Source of the DNA: Porphyra umbilicalis
Taxonomy: Eukaryota > Rhodophyta > Bangiophyceae > Bangiales > Bangiaceae
Length of the DNA: 64,000 nucleotides
Direction: 5' to 3'
NCBI GenBank assembly: GCA_002049455.2
Contig: KV919127.1
Coordinates: forward strand, 1-64,000
The notes beneath the pieces are model-generated. The model worked only from the letters and a program-made list of their open reading frames with translations, made no database searches and was not told the DNA's origin. Shown piece after piece: positions 22,374 through 33,412 of this stretch. How positions within the stretch are numbered: the first letter of the stretch is position 1; each line of letters opens with the position of its first letter. Position numbers and translations under genes: made by a program.

Positions 22374-23300
22374 TACCACGCTTCCACGAGGTCCACTTCG
22401 GTCAGCCCAGACAGGCAGTGCCAGCCCCTGCGCGACAATCTTCGTGGAACAGCGCGGACGGTGGACGCCGATCCGAGGGAATAGCGCTTGCCCGACCCTG
22501 TCAATGGCTGCGTGGCTGGATTGACCCGTGAACGGGGGGGTCGGGAGGAGCTTCCACGGTTCAGCGCGGGGGGAACGTCCACATGGCCCCTCACGAGCCG
22601 CATCGAAGATGGCTGTCGACAGCCTCAGGGAGGACCACGCGGCTAGCAAACACAGCCGACGCGCTTTTCTACACGCTGCGCCGGGCCCGACTGGAGGATA
22701 GGGTGCTGTCTGCGTAATTGACCTGTCAAAGCAGAATGTGTGGCTCTACGTGCCCCAACAGACCGCTTCCCCGACGTGGCATGCGGCGAGCTACGACCGA
22801 TCCCTGCACTAGACGGGACGAAGTTTGACCAACCCGGCCAGGGGGCACGGGACCCTGGGTCAGCACTGGCGGGTCAAGAGACGCGGAGCTGCTCTGGGCC
22901 GGGCACAGGCCCACCATGATTCATGGCGGCTTCCCCGCCGCCGAGTGTCTGGCTCAACAGCCGCAAAAAAGGAGGGCCGCTGAGCCGTGGGCTGACCTGC
23001 TGACCGTAGAGTCGGGCCCTGCGCGAGATTCAGGCACGCGTGGAGGTGGACGGCCCAGTTTCGTGGTCCGTGAACAGCCGCTCGAACCCCACAGGGGACC
23101 TCAACAGGGGGGGTCGGGAGCACCGACCCCTCCTGAAGGCGCTGTAAGGGACGCTCAATCGCTTATGTCGCGCGGCTGCCTCACTCCCCAGCCATCTGAG
23201 GCACCCCCGTAACACAGGGACATTGAGGGGGGTGGTGGGGGGACACAAGAATGGCGCCGCGCTCAGACCGGCCACCGCTCAAAATCGTCACATCGCCGGT
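22374..23300. other. Intergenic upstream of Harbinger copy 2
   Basis: No gene is recognised. This could include the 5' part of the Harbinger element, but no terminal repeat was identified. Confidence 0.4.
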
Positions 23301-23304
23301 CGCC

Positions 23305-23375
23305 ACCGCGGTTACCACCGCGGTTACCACCGCGGTCACCACCGCGGTCGCGACCGCGGTCGCGACCACGGCGGC
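23305..23375. repeat. 12-bp CCGCGG-based microsatellite
   Basis: CCGCGG recurs every 12 bp with TTACCA, TCACCA or TCGCGA between, about six units. It lies just upstream of the transposase start. Confidence 0.8.
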
Positions 23376-23475
23376 CGCCGCCATCGCTTTCCCCACCGAC
23401 GTTTTTGCGACGCACACAATCACGCACCGCCAACACTACCCACTCCCTTGCTTTGACACCTCTCCGACTATTCCG

Positions 23476-24747
23476 ATGGCGCCCTCACGACGTTTTGCGG
23501 CGGCCTCTCCGTCACCGTCGTCCAGCTCCGATTCGACGTCGGACGAGGAGGCCCCCGCGGCTGACGACGCGTCGGCCGAAGAGACCGTGGCTATCGTGCT
23601 CGCGGCGCGGTCTGTGGGTGTGACCACGGCAATGCGCCTGCGCAGCGGCGGCGCGTATCGGCGCCGCGCCTACGTCGGCTCCGTGCCCGGTCGCCGCGCC
23701 AACCGGGAGAGAGATTTCGAGGGCGGCATGCGCCGCATCATGGCCGACTACTTTGGCCTCGACGGCGATGATCCTGTCTACGACGAGGCGACGTTCGAGC
23801 GCCGCTTCCGTGTGCCCCGTGCCGTGTTCTTCCGGATCTTCGATGAAATCATGGAGCGGCCTTTTTGGCGCCAGGCGGTTAACGCGACAGGGCGTCCACA
23901 GGCCTAGGCGCTGCAAAAGCTCGTGGCCGCCTTCCGTGTTCTCGCATTCGGTGAGTCCTACGACCGAGCCGACGAGTATGTGCGTCTGTCGAAGGCGACG
24001 ATTGAGGTTTGCGTCAAGAAGCTGCTCGAAGATTTGATCACCGATTACGAGGGCCAGTACCTGCGGCAACCGACAACCACAGACCTTAAGACCATCATGG
24101 AGCGCAGCGCCGCTCGGGGTATGCCAGGGTGCATTGGCTCCCTGGAATTCTCCCACTGGGAGTGGCGGGGGTGTCCTAAGGCCCTTGCTGGTCAGTACAT
24201 CTCCCGCAAGAAGCGCCGGGCCATCGTATTAGAGACGATCTGCGATCACGACCTGTACATTAATCACATTTTCGCCGGCGCGCCTGGATCCCACAACGAC
24301 CTCAACGTACTCGGCCAATCCCCGCTGTTTATGGACATGATGGACGGCACCTGGCCGCCTAAGGACCTGCCCTAAAACGTCAACGGTCGCACGCGGACAA
24401 TGCCCTACTATCTGACGGACAAGGCGTACCACAAGTACCTAGTATTCCTGTCGTGCTACCCTAACCCGACCACCCGCAAGCAGCGCATTGTTAACCGGCT
24501 GCAAGAGGCGATGAGGAAGGACGTGGAGCGCCTCTATGGCGTCTTAACAGCAAGATTCTACATGCTGCTGCGGCCATCGAGATTTACGAGCGTTCTCCAA
24601 ATGATCAAGGCTGTGAAGGCGATGGCGATATTGCACAACATGGTCGTCTTGGAGCTACGGGGCGACTTTTTGGGCAACCTGCGCATGGCTGCTGCGGCCA
24701 GCGCCCGCGCCGCCGCCGGGCGGTGGCGGGCCGGCCGCGCCGCGTGA
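23476..24747 (+). pseudogene. Harbinger transposase with two in-frame stops
   Basis: One frame runs from ATG 23476 to the TGA at 24745-24747, interrupted only by TAG at 23905-23907 and TAA at 24373-24375. It encodes a plant-type PIF/Harbinger transposase of about 420 codons: acidic Ser-rich N terminus, GRRANRERDF, FRVPRAVFFRIF, GESYDRADEYVRLS, CPKALAGQY, GAPGSHNDLNVLG, YLTDKAYHK with a conserved Asp, and QEAMRKDVERLYGVL with the conserved Glu. At the first catalytic position the sequence reads GSLEFSHWEW where the family has an Asp (compare GSIDCTHW at about 1.4 kb), so Asp is changed to Glu. Its two nonsense codons and altered catalytic residue point to an inactive copy. No terminal repeats were found. 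Confidence 0.88.
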
Positions 24748-25840
24748 GACCCAGGTGGCCAACCACGCGTCGCGCGCGGAACGGCAGCCGACCGCACCGC
24801 CGCGCGGCCCGCAGGGGCGGTCGACTGCGGCGCGCCCGGCTCCGTCGACATTTCCGCCGCGGGTTCCGGCGCCGCCACCGGCGGCACCGGGCGACCCTGG
24901 TCGGCCGGCAGCTCCGGCGACGGGACGCGAGGCGGCAACGGCGGGCGACAGCGGCTGGCCGTCGGCGGGCGGCGGCAGCGCGCCGCCGCGGTCCGCGGCC
25001 GACAGCAGCGGGGCGGCTCGCGACGGCGGCGGCGGGGCAGCAGAGGGTGGTCGCGGCCGCCCGCTGCCGTCGCCCGCGCGCCGCGGCAAGGCGGCGGGCA
25101 ACGACGGCGACGTGGCGGCGGCCGAGGTGACGGCGGCACTGGAGGGCGGCCCCCCCCCCCCCCCCCCCCGGATGCGCAAGAACCGAGGAGGCGAGTGCGA
25201 GGGCGGGAGGGGGGGCCACCGGCGGGGCCGCGGGGAGCCGCGGCACCAAGCGCGGCGTGCGCACCGGCAGGCGGCGAGCGTTGTGGGCGGGGAGGCGACG
25301 CAGCGGCGGCGAGGCGCCGGCAGGGCGCCGGCGCGGCCGGCACCCACCGTGCCGGGCGGCAGCGGCGCGGCCGGCGGGCGTGGCGGGCGGCTATGGTTCG
25401 ACGACGGCCGCGGCGGCGGCAACGGCGGGCGGCGCGCCCACCCCCGACTCTGGCACGGCGCGGCCAAGCAGGCGCAAGCGTGGGAGCGTTTGGGTGGCGT
25501 CGGAGACGCCGCGTGGCGCCGGCGCGGCCCGCCGCAGCCGGGCATGGTGGCGGCGCTGCGGCCGGCGGGTGCGGCGGGTGCGGCTGGCGGCGACGCGGTG
25601 GCAGCCGGCGAGGCTGTGGCAAGAGCCAGCGGCCCGCCCGCCGCCGCCCCCCGGCGTGCGACGGCCAAAGAGGCGTGCCCGGCTGTGGTTAGGGGCGGCG
25701 CCGCCGGCGCCGCGTCGTCCAAGGGCGTCGGGTGGGCGCCGGTGGCGATGTGGGGTCGCGCCGCGGTGTCGGGCGTGTCGGCGGCAGTGGCGGCGACGGC
25801 GGTGCCAGTCGGCGGCGCCACCCGTGTCTATAGCAGCTAG
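24748..25840. other. GC-rich low-complexity segment after Harbinger copy
   Basis: All six frames are long and open because of composition. One minus-strand frame (ending upstream at 25821) begins MAPPTGTAVAATAADTPD and is Ala/Pro-rich. It could be the remains of an element-borne gene, but no domain is visible. Confidence 0.35.
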
Positions 25841-26142
25841 TCCACGCGGGTGGTCGGATTTCCATAGCAATGGCCACCGCCACGCGCCGCTGCCTCAGCG
25901 CGCGGGGCGTCGGAGGGCAGTTGCGGGCACGTTCGTGCGCACACTTATAGGAAAGCCTCCGCCGGAAGGCGCAGACAAAACCTGATTTTTCTTCTTCTTA
26001 TGCTACCTACACACGCACACACGAAGTGCCTGACGCCCAGGCCAGACACCGACAGCGACCGGGGGAGCCATCTGAGCACAACCACGCCGCGTGCCTGGGT
26101 TTTCGTTTCCTTCCGTACGGACCCCGCCCCACCAGCCATATT

Positions 26143-28462
26143 CTACTTTTTTTTTCGTCTACATTTATTCATCACCTTATTCCCGGACCAGTCGTCTGAC
26201 GACATGGTGATCATATTCGCCGTGTCAACAATAGCCTCCTCCGCATCCTCTGCGTCCAACCGCGACCGTACAGCTTCACGAGCGTCTCCCTCTGACGTCC
26301 CCCCAATGATGTCCTGTCCGAGGGAGGTGCCTCGCATCAGCGCAAGCACCTCATCCACCTCATGTTCCACGTTTGCAAAACCGTTGCGGTACTCACCATG
26401 AGACGCAGCGAGGGAGGCCGACATAGCTACTGGGAGGATCGTGGACTTCACCCAACAGTGCGAAATAGATGTTGACGTCACTTTTTCCCACTCCTCCGCA
26501 ATGAGTGTCGCCGCATCCAACAGGTGGGCACTTCCGCGCCCAGCCAGGCCACAGTTTCGTTCCGGGCGCGGTGTCTGGCTCGGGGGCGGCAGAAGGGCAG
26601 CGAGTAGGCCTTGATGGGCGGCCGCGTCGGCCGCGTCGTCGGGCGCCTCAAGCGCCGCCGACCGCGGCGCACCATACACCCGTAGAACATCAACCGACGG
26701 GGCCCGCCACAGGCGCTCATTCTCCGGACAGAAGCCCCGCAGAGCCCTCGCGGGTGAGGGGGACAGCAGAAGCGACGTGAGCACAGGTATGGGGGGAGGT
26801 GGGGGGGGAGGTGGGGGGGCGGTAGAGGCGGCGATGGGCGCGGCACCTGCGGCGTGGGTGACGGGAAAGTCAGACGAACGGGCAAGGACCGGACGAGGAT
26901 GGCCAGGAGGCGGCGCTTGTAGCGCCTCTTGTGCGAAGCAATTACGCCAACGTCCATTGGCTGGTACACCGCCGTCATGTGGGGGGGAAGAAAACATATT
27001 TCCACGTCCTCGGAGCTTAGTGCAACGTCATGGGTGTATGAATTATCCATGATTAGAGCACACTTGGCGCCCCGGTGCCGTTTGCGAATGGCCGGTAGGA
27101 AGACGTCATTCCACCATCTTTCGTACACATGCTTGTCCATCCACGCCTTTTTCTGGTCGAAGTACGGCAATGAGCATTCGTTGCCTTCCCCACGGAAGCA
27201 CAGCGGGCGGGCGGCCGAGCCAATCATGGCGACTGGCAACTTGTGCGTCCCCGTCGCGTTCGTGCATAGCACGAGCGTGACTCTGTCCATACTGCGCATG
27301 GCCCTGGAGCCGCGCGCAAGCCGGCGGTCACGGCGAGGTACGTACAATCGGGAGGGTAGGCACTTATACAACAGCCCCGTCTCGTCCATGTTGTAAATAA
27401 AATCAGGGGGGAAGCTTTCGAGCTTCCGCCGTATATCCTCCAGGGCCGCGGCCGCCTCGGCCAGGTTGGTGCCACCTGCCTGCCCGTGCATGGCAATGTT
27501 ACAGATGTCGTACCGCTTCAAAAACCCGCGGATGTAGCCATGGCTGGCCGTGAAGCCGGTGCTCGACAGCCGCCCGGCGAGCATACACGCCGCCTCCTGG
27601 AGACGAGCGGTGGTGATAGGGATGCGACGGTTCCCCAGCGAGTATACAGCTAAGTACCACTTGTACAGTGAAGTGTCTAGCTCTGGCCATTGCCCTGCCG
27701 ACAGTTTGTCCGTGCCAACGTGTGTTCATCGTTTGGCATGGCGCGGTACTTGGCGGCAGACCGCAAAATCCTCCGTCCCGTATCCTTAGTGATGGGGATC
27801 GGCAGCTGTCGCGAGACCACCGCCCAGGGGACATGAGCATCCCAAAGGCGCACGATCTGTTTTTTAGTGCAGATCGATATCTCCTGTCGGGGCTTGCTCC
27901 GCCGCCTCCGAGCCACCATGCTGGCCGGTTGTGGGCCATTGGCCACTGCCACGTTGTAGCCACGGATCATTGCAGCCGCCTCTGCAGCTCCCCCAGTCGC
28001 CAGTAGTCCTTGACACGTTGCCGCCGCCGCTTGTGCTGCTTCCCGGACAGCATGGGGCCACTCATGCGTCAGTTCTGGCACAGCCCTCTCAAACGCAGCC
28101 TCAACAGTAGCAGATATAGCATCCAATGACGTAGCCAAAGGTGGCGTGGTGTCGGTCGTGCCACCCAGAGGGCGGCAGGGGGGAAGCGAGTGGTCTGGTG
28201 TAGGGGGAGGGAGTGGGGGAGGCGGGAAGGTAGGTTGGGGGTGTGCGATGGGAGGTGCCGTGGTACGAATGGCATGGTTCGGCGGGGTAGGTGGGGAGGG
28301 GGGGGGTGGGACGACCATCGTGACGGGGACGACGGGCGCGGTAACGACGGTCGGTGTGACGACGGCGCGATGGCCGTGGGCTCGACGACGGCGTCTTTGC
28401 CGTTTATAAACGCTGACGGAAGAATTGACACGAGTTAAGTGGTTGAGAAATTCAGAGGTCAA
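26143..28462 (-). pseudogene. pogo/Tigger (CENP-B-like) transposase, frame-broken
   Basis: Read right to left, the first frame has a Pro-rich region and a CENP-B-type helix-turn-helix (KKQIVRLWDAHVPWAVVSRQ). After a one-base shift near 27690-27730 the next frame has a second DNA-binding segment (LDTSLYKWYLAVYSLGN to HGYIRGFLKRYDI). It then has a DDE_1 nuclease with YNMDETGLLYK, LIMDNSYTH and a third Asp in HMTAVYQPMDVGVI. A further frame change or intron between about 26870 and 26720 leads to a C-terminal domain (LIAEEWEKVTSTSISHCW) that stops at 26143. All three catalytic Asp are present, so decay is recent or the shifts are sequence errors. I did not find matching terminal repeats. Confidence 0.85.
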
Positions 28463-29150
28463 TCTACCAACCTGGGGCGATGCAGCAATCGATTGTCGGT
28501 CGACCTATTTACTTTCATTGCCATCCCCCCCTGGACAAGAACGGAAGCGATAAGAATGGAGAAAAACTTTAAAGGGATGCAGGGCATGAAAATATAGCCA
28601 CGTGCCAAGTGAAGCGCGACGCGGCATGTTTCAAGTCTAAATAATGCTTCGGAACTTACACAAATAGATTGTCTTCGAGCACAGCACAACTCCAGGCCAG
28701 GGTGTTTTCGCGTACGCCCTTTCAGTTCAGAGTGGCGTGAACCGAGCCTCACCCGGGGGTGTAAGCCGAGGGTCAGGCGGCTCGCGAAAACTGTCTGCCC
28801 AAAAAATCGCAAGGCCGCAGCGCTTGGGCCACACCAGTCGCGCCGGGCTGCGTTCCTGTCCCAATGGGGGCCCCGCGCGGCGACCGCACTCCGCACTCGT
28901 GGTTCACCGCGACCGTTGCACGGCGGGCTCTGGGCTGCCGGCCTCCGACGCCACCTCGTTCCCCGTCGCGCGCCTGCAGGCTCCCCTGCTGGGCTGCCTT
29001 CTTGTGCAACCGTCCGTGTCGTCGCGCGCTGTCGTCGACGGTGGCCCTGCTCCTCCTGCTGCTTGCCGCCCGTCTTGCCACCGGCCTCCCCCCCGCGTTT
29101 TCCCTCCCGCGTTTCCCCCCCCGCGTTTTCCCCCCCTCGTGTAGGGCACC
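28463..29150. other. Intergenic; leader of the LURP-one gene
   Basis: No domain is recognised. The final ~100 bases are pyrimidine-rich and precede a CACC-ATG start, which fits a promoter-proximal leader. Confidence 0.4.
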
Positions 29151-30606
29151 ATGGCGGAGCTGGCCAAGATGCAAAACGACCCAAACTTTGTCATTGAGTT
29201 TGCGCTCGGCCCCCCGGCGTCTACGCTCGTCGACCAGACGGGCGCGCCGCCCGAGCTGAACCTGAACTTTCAGAACATGGTCTCCTCTGAAGTCACCCGC
29301 TACGTGCTCAAGAGCGCGCACCTGTCGCTGGACGACCTGCGCATGTTTGACGTCAAGACGGGGAAGCTGGCCTTTGTGTCGCACCACCCAGGAAAAAACC
29401 CCGTACGTTGGCTGTCACTGGCTTTTCTCTGTCTTCAGTTGATTGTTGTTTGTTTGGGGGGCGTGGGTGGGGGGGCAGGGTCGTCCTGTGTCGAGCTGTT
29501 CACTGGCGTCAGCTGGAGCTTCTCTCTACGTGGAACCCGAAGCTGACTGTCGTGGTTCGCACTCTGCTTACTCCGTCTGGCTGGGTGTGCGCTCTCGCGG
29601 ACCCCATTGCGGCGTGCCTGCCTCCCCTCTGCCTATCACGTGTTCTGTGCCAACGCGTCGCTGGCGGACCTGCAGTACGACTCTCTGGACCCGCTCAGCC
29701 TGGGCAATGGCGACGCGAACTACCAGCGCAACACGATGGGTGAGTGGGATTCGGTGTGCGACGTGCGCGGCTACGGGGGCTTCCGCAGCTTCAAGGTGCG
29801 GCCGAAGAAGCTCAGCCGCCACGGCCGCCAGTATGTGCGGTACGACAACCAGGAGGAGCCGCTCTTCAACATGAGCAACGTGAGCCGCCTCAAGTCCCAG
29901 TCCATCCGCCACTCCACCGCCGCGTGCCGCGAGGACGAGCGGGAGCCGGTGTGGACCATCACCGCCGACATGATGGAGCGCACGCAGGTGGTCCTCAATG
30001 AGAAGGAGGAGCAGGTGGCGTTTGTACAAAAGAGCCTCAAGACGCTCATCCTCAACGCGCAGTTTGGCAAGGGCTCCGAGGTCGTCATTGACATTGCGCC
30101 TGGTGTGGACCAGTTTGGTACGTTGGCCGACGCGCTTGTGGTTGCTAGTGCTGGCTGGTCACAGTGCTGGCACGCTCGATGGTTTGGCATGCCACTTGGT
30201 GCGCGGTGTCCTCTGCGCGCATGTGCTGGGCCTCGGTGGCGGCTGTGTACCTTTGCTCCCCTCTGCCGGCTTTCTGACATGCCCTGGACCTTTGTCATTG
30301 ACGTTGTTTGTGTCCGTTTGGTTTCCTTTGCCACCGCCCTCGTCCTTTGTCGTCTGCCTTTCCCTGTCTTTTAACTGCCCCACAGCACTACTCGCCGTAC
30401 TCTTTGCGGAAAAGCAGGTCGGCTCGCACGTTATCAAGGACGGGGTGTCCAACTTTGTCATCAACCCGCTGCAAAACGAGGCCACCGACCAAGCCGTGGA
30501 TGCGCTCGGCATGGGCGAAGCCGTCAATGCGTACAACAGCGTGAGCAGCGGCGCCGCGCACTATGCGCGCGTCGGGCAGTGGGTGCAAAAGTCCTTCTTC
30601 TCGTAA
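29151..30606 (+). CDS. LURP-one-related (LOR) protein, three exons
   Basis: Three exons, 29151-29402, 29676-30117 and 30386-30606, join in frame to 304 residues. Both introns start GTACGTTGG and end in CTGCAG or CCACAG. The family shares the tubby C-terminal / phospholipid-scramblase-like beta barrel. Visible features are LSLDDLRMFDVKTGKLAFVS, VRGYGGFRSFKV, EREPVWTITADM, VVIDIAPGVD followed by a hydrophobic helix LLAVLFAEKQVG, and a polar C-terminal tail. In plants LURP1-type members act in defence, but the biochemical function is unresolved. Here the role is unknown. The start at 29151 has a good CACC context. The third exon adds about 60 residues beyond the usual end of the domain. Confidence 0.8.
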
Positions 30607-31180
30607 CCCCGCGGGCGCCGTGCGCTGTGCGCCGCGCCGCGTCGTCGTCTCTGCGTGAGGGTGCCACGTTTGGGTGTGTGGCCCGTCTGGGTCGTTTGGC
30701 ATGTAAAGGGGTCTGTGGTCCGTGCCGTTTCCGTGACGGGCGTCGACGGTGCGTATAGCGCCGGCGCAGCGGGCGTTGGACGCTGATGCGCTGGGCGTCC
30801 CGAGCCAAACGCGACCGAGAGAGGCGCGAGGCGGACGTGCGGGTCGTCTTGCACTGTCACTGGAGTCCCACGGCGCCGCCGTCCGCACGGTGCAACGCTG
30901 CTGCAACCAGATGGCGTGGTGACACCACCACACAAGATCCAGGCGGATCCGACCGCGGCCACTGCCGGCACCCCCCACCATTGAGGCCCGTTCGCAGCAC
31001 GTTTCGCAGTTCCGCGGGGCCCGCAGAACCGGGGTGCATTATCTGCGAAAGAACATGCAGGCACCAGACAGACCGTGACTATATTTATGAGGCATGCGAG
31101 ACAAGTATATTCCCAATACGATCAAATTGAATATCAATACTGGCTTGGACGTTCGAGATGACCACCTTCGCACCTACTCG
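30607..31180. other. Intergenic, no gene seen
   Basis: Downstream region of the LURP-one gene. ORFs are short and unrecognised. Confidence 0.4.
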
Positions 31181-31182
31181 TA

Positions 31183-32388
31183 CTGTCCCTGACGCAATTC
31201 TGGATCAGCGACGCAAAGCTGGATCACCGGAATCGTCGATTCCAGCTCATTTGCCCGTCTTTTTACTGCTTTTTCTCTCTTCTTCGGCGCTGCTACAAAA
31301 ATAAAACAGCGGAGGGGGAGAAAACATACCAAGAGAAAGCCCAGAGGAAGGCGCATCTTTTGCTGTCAAGGGCGCTCGTATGCTCGAAAAAAAACGGAGA
31401 CGGTCGGGGTGGCGCGGAAGGAGGCCGTCCTTTCGGCGCTAAGTGCTCGTAACATTGCAGATCCGGCCGATCGATCGCGGTCGGGATCACAAACCGGTGA
31501 TCCGGAGCAGTGATCGGGGGCCCTTCGCACGGATGGCACTCATCCGCGAGCGCGCACTTTCTCGCCGACGCGTGCACTCGTTGCTGCCAAGTGCCAGCCC
31601 GCGCGCCCTTTCCGTCAACACCCCCTGTCTGTGCCCGGGACAGCGGCCTGCGAGGTGGTGAGGTGCGGTGGTGCGGCCGCCGCGACGGCGCGCGCCGGCG
31701 TGGTGGCAGGGTGGGGCGGCGCGGCTACCGCGACGGCACCGACGACGCGCGCAGGTGTTGTCGCACGGTGGGGCGGGGCGACCGCCACGACAATACCGAG
31801 CGCCGTGCTGTGGTATGGTAGTGCGGCGCGTCCGCCCCGACGGCACCGACGAGGCGTGCCAGCGTGGTAGCAGTGTGGGGTGGCGCGGCCGCCGCGACGG
31901 CGACGACGAGGAGCGCCGGCGTGGTGGCAGGCTGGGGCGGCGCGGACGCCGCGAAGGAGCCACCGAAGCGCGCCAACCTGGCCGCAGGGAGGGGTGGGGC
32001 GGCTCGGGTGATGGCGTAGTCCTGACGCGGGGGCAACGCGTCCTGTGTGCCACAGGCATGGGGAGGCGAGCACGACCGACCAACGCATCGAACACAATCG
32101 CCTGCTCCAATTGACGATCGTCCACAGTTGCCAAGTAGCGTACGAAATCAATCCGATTCGCCGTGATCCATAGTTGCGTCGCCCGTGTCACGGAAGGTCA
32201 TCAATGAAACACAACTTCAAGCTACCAAAAGGACAAGAAGAACGAGAAAAAAGGCAGCACATGCCGTAGACGAAAGAAAGCTCTCCTCAGCGCCTTCTCA
32301 GATCTGTCTTCAGATGTTTCCTCCGATGAGATCCAAAAACGCTATCCTCCAGAGCAGTATTCTTGATCCAGAATTGCGTCAGGGACAG
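31183..32388. mobile_element. 1.2-kb element with perfect TIRs and TA duplication
   Basis: The terminal inverted repeats are identical for 25 bp: CTGTCCCTGACGCAATTCTG then GATCA at the left, and the exact complement at the right. Each is flanked by TA (31181-31182 and 32389-32390). The interior carries degenerate ~60-bp tandem repeats (31665-31960) and no transposase. This fits a non-autonomous Tc1/mariner or pogo-type element. Perfect TIR identity implies fairly recent activity. Confidence 0.85.
31665..31960. repeat. Degenerate ~60-bp tandem repeat
   Basis: Blocks of the form GTGGTGGCAGGGTGGGGCGG followed by GCGCGGCYRCCGCGACGGC recur about five times inside the TA-flanked element. They explain the open frames on both strands here. 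Confidence 0.7.
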
Positions 32389-32390
32389 TA

Positions 32391-33412
32391 CCACGATGAA
32401 CCCGCCCGTTTGGCAGACTGCCGCCGCGACAGATGTCGATAAGGTGTCTGCGACCATGTGCCCTCGGCGTGTTTTAGCCTCTCCATCCCCCGGTTCAAAG
32501 ACTCTTTCTAATATTGACGACGTGCAGGCCCGCGACGGGGTTTGAAGTTTTGTTTGCCCGCGCCGTGCGCATGCCAGCGGATGGCGTCGTCGCCCTGGTT
32601 AGCTTTTTGCGCTTTCGTCTTCCACATCGCAGGCTGTATCATTTTTGTCGTACAGCTCTGGCCTTGTGATACTTGGGAGGCGGTAGCAACGTTGACATCT
32701 GTGAAGTATTTTGCGCGCACGCCGCCACGCTGTACCAGGCAGTCTGTCGGAAGACCTCGCTTTGTCAGCAGCGACCATAGCCGTTCGGCAGGAATATGAG
32801 AGGGCTGCGGTTGCTTGGTGAACAGGTGGAACGGATGATGTTGACGTAGGGGCAAGATACAAGAATGGGTTCCGCGAGGCGAAGAGACGAGAGTGGTTTG
32901 CCAGGCGGGCTGATGTTGTCGCCGCCAGTCAGAGACAGAATTGAGGCCTGGATAGGGACAAGTTGATCTTCAAATGGTAAAATTACTGATATCAACTCTT
33001 GCGCATTCGCCGGAACTACGTGCAGCGCGGTGCATCCCGGGGTTGTCAACATACGCGGCGCGGCCGCGTATGTTGACAAATCGGGGATGCACCGGGCTGC
33101 AGCGCACCCCGCGGCGACCATCACGAGCCAATAGGAGCTTCGAATCGCGGGCCCCGTCTTCTGCGAAAGCGGTCTGCGAAAGGGCCTGAACCGTCCTAGT
33201 AGGCCCGCAACGCCGCCGCCGGGAGCAGTCACCCCCCCACCCGGTGCACCCCCGCCACCCCACCGCGGTGCCCCACGGCGGTGCCCCACAGCCACGACCC
33301 CCCCCCCCCCCCCCCCCCCCCACTTCCCCCATCTTTTCTCCCCCCCCCCCCCACCCCCCCATCTTTTCTCCCCCCCCCCCCCCCCCCCCCCTGCCCCCCC
33401 CCGACAGCGACC
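32391..33412. other. Intergenic with 38-bp hairpin and long poly-C runs
   Basis: Arms at about 33022-33059 and 33063-33100 form a near-perfect hairpin with a 3-nt loop; the inner block ACATACGCGGC pairs with GCCGCGTATGT. From 33298 the leader of the dCMP deaminase gene is almost pure C: a run of about 24 C, then ATCTTTTCT blocks between further C runs. Confidence 0.7.

Noticed and set aside
23905-24375. Stop-codon reassignment (TAA/TAG read as Tyr or Gln)
   Set aside because: TAA ends the epimerase and LURP-one genes and TAG ends the E2-like gene at sensible positions, so the standard code applies; the stops mark a dead transposase.
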